Source of the DNA: Tubulanus polymorphus
Lineage: Eukaryota; Nemertea; Palaeonemertea; Tubulaniformes; Tubulanidae
Direction: 5' to 3'
DNA length: 64,000 nt
NCBI RefSeq assembly: GCF_964204645.1
Contig: NC_134030.1
Location: forward strand, 2,519,855-2,583,854
A program made the position numbers and the translations under genes. Below, one piece after another: positions 19,869 to 32,700 of this stretch (positions are counted from its first letter, which is position 1; the number at the start of each line of letters is the position of its first letter). Below the pieces are notes generated by a model that was not told the origin of the DNA, ran no database searches, and worked only from the letters and a program-made list of their open reading frames with translations.

Positions 19869-22800
19869 TTAGAAATACTCATTAATGTAACGAGGTTCGC
19901 CATCGGTATCGTTATTAGGTTTAGAATTATTAGTAGATGAACCGTACGTTGGATTTTGGAAGGTCGGGTTATCGATTCCGGAGTCGGCTGATTTTCTGAA
20001 GTTTGTCGTTCGTTGGTCGTTATTCTGTAATAGATAAAAACAATACGAGTTGTAGCGATCGTTCAGAAGCAAAGGTTCGAGGAAATGCTGCGTTTAATTT
20101 GTCTTAAGACTTTTGAAATTTGATCATTTTCTACTTTAAAATAAAATTGGACGAAGATCAGATTTACTCAGATTAAGGTGCAATGATTAAGATGACGTTT
20201 TCTATTCAGACCTACAGAAAACCTTGCCCTTCTTGCGACATGGCTAACTTGGACTTTAGACTAACTTCCATAAAAAATAAATCATTTTTTCTGACTTCTT
20301 GACATGTTTACAATTTCCTATCCTTAACTCGAACTTTGTCTACCAAAGACCAATTTTGCCAGTCCTAATTTGCCCGAGTCAGGCAAGGTTTACTGCATTG
20401 TTACGATATAGTTACCAGATGAAAATCTTTCGACTCAATTCACAAGTAAAACTTAAATTTCTAGATCATTTTCACCTCAACAAATAAGGAATTTCTAAAT
20501 AAATGATGAGTAAAGTATACAGGAGTCTGACCTGGTTTGAATGTCGGCTGTTTTCAGTCATTTCCATATCATTACGTCCTCCATTATTAGCATGAGCTCG
20601 AGGAATATAACCAGGTTCCCACGTTTCCAGGGTTACTTCTTTATTCGACATTTGACTGTGCGCGTTACTTCTTCTGAAAGTGTACGAAATAGAAAATACT
20701 TGTTTAAAGTTTAGGTCGCAAGATTCTTGGCCGATTTTAGAGACTGTCTGGTGTTAACTTTAGCCCAGGAGCTCATTCATGATCAATTGGATTAGCCCCA
20801 GGTTTAAGTTAATACCAGGTTGCGAAAAGGTTTCGGCCTTTTTGATGTAAATTACAAATAAAACTAATATCAACTTGAATGTGAACTTGAAGCGGTTACA
20901 ATCAGTTCTCAAAATATGCATTAATTTTGTCGCTTTTGCAGTGGATGAAAGGAATAGATAAAACAATAAAAACGAAAATAATCAAATTTTGAATTAAAAA
21001 TATTCGGGCAGAGGTATTTCTGAAAACTTCATCGCTTTCAAATAAAGAATCATATCAGTGAACTACATCAATGCAAAGTGACTGCAAAAAATGGTGAAAT
21101 ATTTTACAAAGGTTTATTGTGATTCATTTCAGAGTTATAGGTTGGGGGTAATAACACAAATTCAATGAAAGCGCCGTTGAACATTGTATGTATCACAGAG
21201 AAAAAGGCGCCATAGAAATTGAATTACTAATACTACTGTTTATTTGAAGTGTTACACATAAAAGCCACCACGCATTGGCAAACAACCATATATATTGTTG
21301 TAAATAGTTGAGACTATTTACAGTCTTGATGCATATCATTAAAGGAAACCCACAGTATCAATTGAAGTAATAAATAATTCCAATAAACTCTGAAGATGGG
21401 TGGAATATCTCCACCCAAAACGTAAAAAAAAAAACAAGAACAGTTGTTTATATTGATATTGTGGGTTTCCTTCGTAACCATACATTGTTTAGAAACACGT
21501 TGATCATGCAATTACATCACATAATGGCACCATGCACCATAATATCATGATCATAACCGTGACTTGACGTTTTTAGTCTGAAATGTGTGATATTTGTTTG
21601 GAAGAAGGGATTATCTCGACTCATGGGCTGGGATGGGAACTTATATCAGTTAAATAATGTTCATGTTAGCAAATTCCTAATGTATAAACACAAAATGAAT
21701 GGTAGTATTCAGCCACTAGGTTCAGAGTTAGTGATTGAACTGAAATGATATCACAGCCAATCAAAACCCTAACCCTAGGTCACCTGACCAATGAGTAGAC
21801 TACTATACATATTCATAACATCAGGTCATGTGACTGATGGTATCACAGCCAATCATAGCCCTAATCCTATGTCACCTGACCAGTGAAGTGAAGTTCATCC
21901 AGGTCATGCGACTGGTGATGTCATAGTCAATCATGGCCTAATCCACACCTGACCAGTTGGTGTTTTCAAAGCCCTATATGGCCTGATTCATTCATTGTTC
22001 ATGGCCTTAGTGACACCATGGACATATAAACTAGATAGGAGTTTAGTTGTTTATAGGTCCATGGTGACACCAAAGTATTAGGAAATTAATATCCAATGGC
22101 CACCAGTTCCTAGTTCAGTTCCAAATAGAGCAGTCTTAAGAATGCCACCGCCTTATTAGGATTAACTAAGCACACGAATTCAATGAGCGAACAGAAACAT
22201 AGGTTTCACATTGTTTTCATATTAAATGTAAATCGTACCACTGAACTCTACTGATTCATCTGTACCACCAAATATTACATAACGAATAACATTCATAGTG
22301 TAGTACACTGAGCTGATCAAGGGCGATATTTCTCTGATCTTATGATCATAGTTGTGATGATGTACGGGGACTGTAGGTTTTTGTACATAACTTTTACGTA
22401 TAGTGTGCAATTTTAATGTGATTTTGTGTTAATAAGATGGAAAAAAATAAGATTTCTTTTGCAACAGCTACAAACAATATAATCAGAAAACTGCTCTGAA
22501 TAAAATAAGATTATAAATATTCTGTTACTTTTTTTTAATCAAATATACAAAATTAAATGTTTATTGCGTTAACAATAGAGCACGGGCTTCAAAATAAAAA
22601 ACTCTTTTACAAAAGCATTATCAGCACTAGAACGTGAGCCACAAATGTACGTATACAATTCACATGACAAAATATCAAATCAGTTCAGGATTTTCGGGGC
22701 TGGCACTCATCACATCCAAAATTCAGTAGATGTTGGTTTTTTCTTCATTTTACTGATTCAAATCGAATTTTGATGATTTTGTTCCAACACGAAACACACG

Positions 22801-25800
22801 ATGAAGATTTTGACGACGTTTTGTACAGAAACGGTCTCCGTCCCGTAGTGGACTGAGATAGTTGTGAAGCCACTGAAGAAGTTCAGCCAAGCATGAAATG
22901 AAGTTAACGGCCGGTAAACTGTGTAACCATTAAGAGAAGTGACAGTGAAATTACGCACACTCACCAGTGATTGAACCTGGGTCTTGTACACACAGAGCAA
23001 ACATGCTAATCAGGGCCCGGTTTTATAGACTTTAACCCGGGTTAGCCCCCGGGTCAAAGTCAATACCAGTCTATAAAACCATGCCCTGTAGACCAATAGA
23101 ACTAGTCCAGTTCGCCGGCGTAACAACTGTACTCCCTAAATACTACCTCAAATTCACGATAAAGATGATTTTGCCATGCAAGCATTCGACAGATAACCAA
23201 ATAGACCGATTTAATGTTTCGAGACATGTGACTTTCTGGTTGTATAACATTTTGTTATAACACTGTGTTATCATTTACGTAGATAGTATATATACATTTA
23301 TAGTATTGTACATTGTGTTACCTCTGACTACCCATAGAACCGCGTTTTTCATACCCAACATATTGTGGTGTATGTCTACAAAATAAATCGTATTCATTCA
23401 TACGTGACTTGTGTAAATAAATGATCATTAATATTCATAAATTAATATAGTTGTGGATGAGTTGTGATATAAACCTGGTGTCAAAATGAATCAACGTGAA
23501 AACAAGTTGTGCTTTAACTTAATTTCATCGAAATAGAAATTTATCAGACAAATTCGCCGCAGCAATACATGTAAATCAAAATGGACAATTGGCCGCAGCT
23601 ATCATCCAATGCGCCTGACTATAGAGAGGAGGCGAAGAGGGAGCATTGTTATGGTCGTAGCTGAGGACTTTATTTAGGGAAGCTCAACATGAACAGGTGG
23701 TCATAGCTTCATCTGAGAAAGTTACTATGCAATAGTAGCAAAAGCCTGATACTTCTTATGATGAAATCAAGTAACCTACAAAGTACAATCTGTTTTCACG
23801 TTTATTGATAAACTAAAGAGCGATATTCAAGTGATTTTTGTGAATGATCTTTTAAGAAATAGTGTTACTGGACGAGTGATGATTTTGTACGCGTAACTTC
23901 AATGAAACCTTGTCTACAAAATAAAGCGACTAAATTATATATTGAAGGATTGGATGCTGATATCGCTATAGGTGCAGACATTCAACCTCTATTCCCGGGG
24001 TTGGACTCAGTAGGAGTCATTGCCATTTTTAGCATTCTAGAATAACAATAAACAAAAACCGATCAGGAGCCAGTTCCATAGTTCTACGTTAAATGTGACC
24101 CCAGTTCAATTAGTTTATCTTCTATTAGTTTATTCTTAAATTTGCGAACTTTAAGGGTCACATCTAAACTCATAACGTCAGAACTGGATCAAGGACTACA
24201 CCTTAAATACTCACCTTCATAGATTCTACCCCTTTTTCATAGATTCTACCCCATTTATTACATATAGAATTATGGATCTCTAAGTTTGGATTTTGTAGAT
24301 ATTATTTCTATCTCTTTATGTGAAAATGGGCCAGTAATGATGAAGTAAACTCTCAAGATTAGGTAGACTTACTAAAACATAAATTGGAAAATAGATTTTT
24401 TACTAGTCAACATTTCAAAAATGCCTTAAAATAAACATTTTAGATAGCCTCAAATAATCTAGAACAAAGTTTTGAAAAAAACCTATATATAGTGTTGTCA
24501 ATTATGAATACATCTTACATATGATTATATTCTACTGATGATGAAATCATAATCAGTTTTTCTATCGGACTTTAATGTCTTCATATATACGTAGGCTTTA
24601 CTATAAGCAGAGGTTGTGAAGCAGGAATTTAGTACAATAAATAGGTATATGGAGTGCAGCAGTATGCAACGAAAATAGCTTAATGAAATAAGCAAAACCT
24701 AGCAAAAGAACAGCCTCCGTAATAACAGTTTTCAATGCAGAAACCCTATAAGAGGGTCATTCATTTATTATGTACGCATTATGGGTGGGGCAGAGGTGCA
24801 ATTGTGTACTATAATGCTTAAAGCATTGGGAAAAAGGCCAATTTGGTAAACAAGTGGGAAGGGGGTAGGAAAATACAAATTTATGCGTACGTAATAACTG
24901 AGCGATTCCTGTAAGCAGGTTTCACAGTTCTCATTTAGTAATCTAGAGGGTAAAACATTGAAAATGAACTGATTTTTACTCTAATGTCCATATCAACTTT
25001 TCTTGCGATGATGCATTATTGGGTGGCTTGGCTCAGTTAGTTTTAGTAGTAAATACCAGGAACAAGGTCTTAGGACCTGAACAAATGGGCTAAAACATTG
25101 ATTTTTAATCCATTTTATACTGTATTGAAGGATTGTCAAACAGTCTCCGTTGCTGGTCCTATTAAGATGTATGTACTATTAGAACTGACTGAGCGAGGCC
25201 ACTTGACGTTCCCTCAAACAAAATTGAATTTGACACTGCAGTCAAACTTATGCGAGAACCGTAAAACTGGATCCTGGTCTACTTATAACGATTATTCACA
25301 ATGAGAAGCTATCGTTGTCTGTTACTAGATGGACAGTGATGATGATGATAATGATGATGAATTATTGTGCTTGGTTCAAAGGTGTACAATAAAAGCATGC
25401 GACAGAATATATCTTTACCTAGCATCATCTTCCACAGTCCACAACGTTCTTTCTTTACTCGTTCGCCTAAAATCCAAACATAATCTTCCAGATAGAGAGA
25501 GATGCGCGAACAAACGCTAAACGATAATTCCTGAGCCCACATTCAACCCACATCCGACACTCAATGAATTATATATAACTGTAGGAAGATGTATGACGGA
25601 TGAAACGCTTGAAAATGATACCTGAAACTTAGCATCGTAGTTTTGTGCTATTGATTCGAAATTTGAAAGCAAGCAAATAATTACTCCACTTAGTTTAACT
25701 TGATCTCAATATCAGGCTCCAAATGAATGATTTATGAAGCTACAATATAACATAACGATATGGAATCGAAAATAACGATATCTTGAAATCTCACTTAAAC

Positions 25801-26726
25801 TTAATCAAGTATAGGATATCCACTTTTCCCACACCACGATCTGACAAGATGGCCTCCGATTCGACCCTCTATAACTTAATTTCATGAGGCTATTTGAAGA
25901 GTGAGGTTAGGTTCAACAAACACCTCCTCGTACTGAGACAATGCATCCAGCAGATATGGGGAGGGAGACAAGTTTTTCATACTATGGCGTGCTCAAGTCT
26001 GCAGCAAAGGTAAAGGGTCGATAAGCCTCAGTTGTTAATTGTTTGTGATCATTTGTGTCTCAATTCAGTGATGTTTTTTGTTTGTTTTATAATAGTGTTT
26101 TTTGGTGACTATATGCTTCAGAATGAGGAGAGAATCCCACAATGATAATAAAAAGTCCGAAAATGAAACTTCGAGATAGTAGTTTATTTCAACGTTTCGA
26201 CTATATCCTAATAGTCATCTTCAGGAATAATTATCAGGAATCATTATTCCTGAAGATGACTATTAGGATATAGTCGAAACGTTGAAATAAACTACTATCT
26301 CGAAGTTTCATTTTCGGACTTTTTATTATCATTGTGGGACTCTCTCCTCATCGCGTCAACACGGATATAGTGTTCTACCTATCGTGATTATGCTTCAGAA
26401 GTTTTATAGTTCTATTGGAAGCAAGTAAAATGATTGTAGAGTAAAGACAACCGAAATGAGTCAAGTTATTGATAGTTTGTGTTGTATTTTGATGTGATGG
26501 TTGATCAGAGAGAAGTTAGATCGATGTTTGTGCAAGTTTTTCATTCACCACAAATCAAGAAAGTGCCATTCGAATCGATTTTACACCATACACCCGAACG
26601 TACTAGCGTTAGAGACCGATCACGAAAACACTCACCTTCGGAAGCAATAGATCAGTAAAATGATCAGAACAATGAGGAACAATAAGCCGAATATAACTCC
26701 GAGACATATAGCAGTCGTACGCATTT
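19869..26726 (-). CDS. Mucin-like gene exons 42-44: transmembrane helix and cytoplasmic tail
   Basis: Exon 42 (26636..26726) encodes the single membrane helix CLGVIFGLLFLIVLIILLIY followed by CFRR, the stop-transfer arginines. After an approximately 6 kb intron come exon 43 (20532..20673) and exon 44 (19869..20024, ending in TAA). The tail of about 100 residues is hydrophilic, Asn-rich, and contains NPTF and NPTY close together (DNPTFQNPTYGSS) and a C-terminal YINEYF. NPxY motifs are bound by PTB-domain and clathrin adaptors, so endocytosis or signalling through the tail is plausible. Phases 2, 0 and stop are consistent. This establishes a type I orientation with the EGF/NIDO part outside the cell. 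Confidence 0.85.
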
Positions 26727-29700
26727 CTATAATAGAACATAATACATAATTAGATATCTTATGTTGTATGTAGATGCATTTGTACTACATTATCTAGTAT
26801 ATTCTGAATCTAATCCGTTCCAATCTAGAATGAACTAAGCGTCCAAACTAGTGAAAAGTCTGTTCTAAATTTGGAATATTTTATTTAAAAACGGACCAAT
26901 TGGGTCTGTTCTTAAGTCGTCCAATCCCGGAACAGAGCTAATTAGAAAGGGCTAACTAGGGATAGTGTGAACACGACCTATGAAACTCTAAATAGCTCTC
27001 AAGAGTTTTATTGAAAATGAACAATATGGTCAACTAGTGAGTATAAGCCCAATCCAACACTCCCTCATTTCTGATCCCTATACAGTTCAAGTATCTTACG
27101 ATCATAATTAGGATCTATTGTTTCAAATTTTTCACCTATGCAACTCTAAATGGCTCTCAGAGTTTTATTGAAAATGAACAATATGGTCTGTTCTAAATTC
27201 GTCCAATCCCGGAACAGAGCTAATTAGAACTGGCTAACTAGGGATAGTGTGAACGTAACCTATGAAACTTAAAATAGCTCTCAGAGTTTTATTGAGATGA
27301 ACAATATGGTCTGTTCTAAATTCGTCCAATCCCGGAACAGAGTTAATTAGAACGGGCTAACTAGGGATAGTGTGAACGCAACCTATGAAATTTAAAATAG
27401 CTCTCAGAGTTTTATTGAAAATTAACACTACGGTACTGCAGTTAAACTAGCAAGTATAAGACGAATCCACCACTCCCTCATTACACTGATCCCTATACAG
27501 TTCAAGTATCTTACCGTCATATTTAGGATCTATTGTTTCACATCTTTCACCTATGTAGTGATGCGGACAACTGAAAACAACAAAAACAATCCGTAATTTC
27601 GAATTCACTCATCGTCGGGATAAACATAAAATCTTCTGATGACAAATGATAACATTCTTTATGATATAGGCTGTTTCAAGCTGGAACGCTGCAGTACGGT
27701 TTTACTACTTACCGACAGAAATATCCAGGTTTTGTAGATCTGTATTCACAAACTCCTTCGTGTTCACAAGTATCCGGTTTACATGATTCTAAAATTAATA
27801 AACATTCGAATTATTCAAGTTTTCAAACAGTCATCCATTGTTCACATCAATCCGACGACCATCCACCCCCGGCAGGGATTCGAACCTGATGGCATCGAGA
27901 TTGCCACGGTTCAAAACCCTGCCACACTAGACCGAGAGCGCGGCTATACGCGCAGCTTAGATGATATCATTATTAGCCAATCAGATATTCCGTTTCATTT
28001 TACCCCGGGTTTTCCCATTTATAGTTCTTCCGTGAAATTTACCTCAGCGATTACACAACGAGCAATTTGATTGGTGACGCAAGTTTTCATGCGGTAAAGC
28101 CGTGCACGGGGTCTAGTGTGGCAGGGGTTTGTGCCGTGGCTGAGTGTAGCGACGCCATCAGGTCGGATCCCTGCCGTGGGACGATGTCTGATGGCTGAGA
28201 TTAAGAGTAGAATGAATTCATACTTACTTTGACAAGTTTCATTCATAGGATTTGCGCTGTAATATCCGGTATCACAGGCACAGATAAACGATCCCGGTGT
28301 GTTCGTACAGTTTACTAAAGGTATGTTTTTACACGTCGTCTCACATTCATTAATATCTACGGAAAAATTCAAACATCACATTTCAATTCATCGTTACATA
28401 TCTTAACACTAAACCCTTTCAGGGAGGTGTATAAATCAGATGATGGACTTTGCGGTGTATTGATGTAATCAATAATCCGTTTTCATTGTCTTATCAGTAA
28501 AAAAGCGTAGGTGGAAAAGGTGGAAAAGGCGCTCTCAGTAAAAAAGGTGGAAAAAGCGCTCTGAAAAATATTGCCATTGCATTTTAAGAAGGGCATGGGA
28601 AAATTGTGATGTGCTAATTCTATTATAAAGCGAATCTGTGTCAGAATCTTATATAGAATGCTATAGGAAATGGAAAATTGTGACGGAAACACCGTGTACT
28701 CCTTGTGCGCCAGGCTGGATCCACCCCTGTGTACATTTACTATAATATAAATCTCATTTTCAAACATAGATTTCTATACATTGGCTCATGTGGTAGTGTG
28801 TTTATCCTACCATACGTCGAATCTGTACCAGAATCTTATATAGAATGCATCAAAGGGTACTTAAAAAGGAAAGACAGGCTGAACATTATCCATAAACAGG
28901 GATCATCAACATACCGATACAATCTTCAGATTTTCCAGTCGTGCCAAGCATCCTGAATCCGCTGTTACAAACACATTTATAACTATCCGGCGTATCCACA
29001 CATTTCGTACTCAGTAAACAGTTGTGAAAAGTGTGACTAGCGGTACATTCATTAAACGCTGAAAATTCAAAATCAGCTTTAGAAATACTATTTATGTCAA
29101 TTCAGTCAAACATTGTCGAATGTCACCACATTTTTCTCTATTTCTGACTTCCAATTTGTATCATCTAATACAATCTACTTTCCATTGAATTTCGGTTTCG
29201 ATTCTGGCATTTTCGTTTCGACCAGAATACGCTCTATCAATTAGAGAATAGGATAATCTGTAAAGCTGATAGCGGCAGCCGGTAGAGAGCTTGCAATCCA
29301 GAATTGCTATTTGTTAACTAGACTGCCAAAGTGTTTAAAGAGTAGCTATTTGGATAAGTCATCCCAAATACAACTTAAATTAGAGTTTGAATGAATCGAA
29401 AAATGACAATTCAAACAAAATTGGTAGAATTCAATGGTTGAATATCTTCTGATTCAATGCGCCACGTCTTACTTACGCTGTGCTGCGGCAGGCGCGCAAA
29501 CAACTGGAACATTGCTTGAAACACACCCGCCTTGTGGATTTTTAGTAGCATAGTTTTTCCCAGCCGCATTCACTGTGTTCAAATTGACGTTCGGATCAGT
29601 TTGAAAGTTAGCGAGTGTATTAGCGTTCGTTGTTGGAATCGTGCCAGCTGTATTCCTCTTACGACGCGCGCCAGCGGACGAACTGGAATATAAAACAATC

Positions 29701-32700
29701 AAATCAACTACTAACAAGACGAGGTTACCGTGTAGCCTCTTTTATTTGCTATTCCACAGATTTTTCCCTGACACACACATTCTTTTCCATGACTTGATCC
29801 GCTAGGAATCCAATGAATTAACACAGCTAAATACATAAGAAATAGACGGAAACGGTTTGATTTTAGACGTGAAAAGATATCTCCTTGACTATTCCCCGGT
29901 TTCCGGGTTACAGGCAACCCCGATTAATCTATAGAAAATGGTAAAAAAATACTTTTCTGAGATAACACACTCACTGCCAAGGACCAGTTGCTCATAAGTT
30001 GGTAAGAGTTAACCAGTGGATAGTCGATATAGTGACAAATGAAATTTCATCGTTACTATGGTATTTAACGGCTGGTTATCTTTAACCAACTTTTGAGCAA
30101 CTGGCCCCAAACGTCATCTCGTTAGTTAGTACTAGATACATACATAATCTGCCATTTTTCAAAATTGAGAATCAAGCAGGGTTTGTTTGCATCATACAGC
30201 CAATCAGGAACTAGTCAGTTAAGAGCGCGCTTAAGATTTTCAAAGTAGATAACCGTGGGTACGAAAAGAATCAGACAGATTTACGGAGGTGTACTTACCT
30301 AAAACTCAAAACAGTGCAGCCCGAGAACGAAGTGTAACTTTTGTAAATTCCAGCGCACTGAAAAATAATCAAATTCATTCACAGAATCTTGAAATTTATC
30401 TCCATTGACAAGAGCATCTCTATGTTCTAAATTGAAGAAAAAACCACAACTGGAAAGAGAATGATTCATTTCATGGCTCATAGATTTGAGTCGAAATATC
30501 ACTGTTCGTCTTCTTTCTAATTTTTGGCTTATCATTCAAATAAGGAACTTGCAAATTTGTATGAATTTAGAACACAAATACATGTAATGTTGGTCCACGT
30601 ACCACAGATTGTACATCTTTAACGGCTTGAGCGTATTCTGCACTTCCTTTATTCTGCAAAGCAGCTGAATATGGTCTGAGAAGTTTGATTGTTACCCGAT
30701 AGGTCTGTCCAGCTGAAACACAACATTAGCTTTCATTGTACAGATTACTTGAAATAGGGAAATTACATCATTTATGTTGAACACTTACGAATAGAACAGG
30801 AAACAGTTGGTTTTCCAGTAAGTCCGGCCGGACACACGCAATAGAAACTGCCAGGAGTGTTGTAACATTGCGCCAACGTTCCACAGTTATTAGTCGTACT
30901 AGACGCGCATTCGTTTGTGTCTTAAACAAGGAAAAGTCTTTGTAATATTTCTCAAGTCCTCTGGCCGGCTTCATAGACTCAGTTAAGTTACCCCTAGGGC
31001 GAATCCTCAATCTGGGCCCAGTATCAAAGTTACCCCTAGGGATAATCTTCAACCTGAGCATGGTATTATAGACTGTGCAGTGTATCAAAGTTGGGGGTAA
31101 ACCTCAAGCTGGGCCTAGTTTCATAGACTGAGTATCAAAGTTATCCTTAGGGATAAATCCTCAATCTGGGTAACAACCACCATAGTAATAATGAGAAACC
31201 ATGGTTATAACTGAAAAATTTCAAAATGTTCTCAGGGATTTTTTTGCTTCCACATCTATAAAACCGAGCCCTGACGAAAAACAGAATACAGAATTTTGAT
31301 TGATTCTTTGCTTAGTTAAAATCATCACCCGAAGGGAATTACTAGCAGATTCAATTTTCCATTTGCGGTAGTGAATTCATCGGTATCTGAAGAGGGGATC
31401 TTGTTTACCTTTACATGTATAACCATCTCCTGTATAACCAGCCTTACACTGACAAGTGAAACCGACTGCTTTATCTGTACACGTGGCATTTACACTGCAA
31501 TTATCCGTCTTCTCCAAACATTCATTGATCACTGACAAATTATACAAAACAATTGTTACATTCATAGTTACAAAGACAATTATGGACTATTTAATTTCAA
31601 TTAATCACAATGGCCTAGGCAGGTTTCAATTGTAAGTCTTAAAGTTTAAGAACAGGAATTCAGGATTCCAACATCTAGTACAGGCCTTTTCTATCAGGTT
31701 TACAGAGAACCAAAATGAACCTACACATCTGGTCTTGAATTGTAAGATTGGTATAGAACACAAATGAACTTAGACTGGCCTCAACTTGTTAGATTGGTTT
31801 TAGAACCAAAATGAGCTTAGACATTGGTCCTAAAATGTTAAGATTGGCTATATGGAAATGATTCGAAACCTGCCTTTAACCTATTCTCTACAATGGAACC
31901 AAGAACAAAGAAAAATGCACTTACATTGACAAGAAATTTTGTCAGCCAATAACTGTTGACCAGCGGGACATGAACAGTTATAACCACCGGGGAAATTTTG
32001 ACAATGAGCCTGATCTTTGCATCCTCCATTATTTGTACTGCATTCATTTATATCTGTAATAGAAAATCAATGATTATAATTCATTCAAAACACTTACATT
32101 AGCCATCTTCCTCTATGAAACACTGCCATCAATAACAAGTTGAAACTTTGAAAATATTTTATTGGAATACCTAAAGCAAATGTGACGAAATTAATTGGTA
32201 ATGAAATGGTGGATAAGACCCTGAGTAACACCTATCAATTTCTGTTCAAATTAATCAGTAATCAAGGGAAGTAAGACCCTCAGTAAGACCTTCCAATTTC
32301 TATTCAAATCAATCAGTAATCAAGAGGGGTAAGAACCTCTTAGATATTTCTGTATAAACTAATCTGTAATAATTAAGGGGGTAAGACCCTCAGTAACACC
32401 ATTCAATTTCTGTTAAATTAAGTAAATTAAGTTTTAGATGAGGTTGAATAAACATTAATTTGAAACTCAAATTCTTTCAGCTTTTTGAATTGTTGAATCA
32501 ACAGTCATCCTATTACGGGTTAATAAACTATTAAGTTCACTCGAAATTGAGTTGTAAGAAAGAATATTTCAACGTACCGATACAGTTTGAAGAGTTACTC
32601 GGGTCAGCTTTGAATCCTTTGTTACAGTAACAAGTGTCCACTCCAGAAACTTTGGAACAATAATGTAAACACTTATTTGTCGCTGCACATTTTGCTGCTG

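Larger units (their letters stand above)
20674..26635. other. Large intron (42/43) of the mucin-like gene
   Basis: About 6 kb with no exon recognised. It holds a degenerate tandem repeat at 21743..21960, a short inverted-repeat element at 22998..23092, a family F element at 24065..24190, a MITE family A copy at 24753..24909 and the long foldback element at 26121..26379. Confidence 0.6.

Noticed and set aside
29711-29917. 68-codon minus-strand frame with several Cys, looking like an EGF piece
   Set aside because: It lies in dispersed repeat family G and interrupts the clean phase 2 join of SEA exons 36 and 37.
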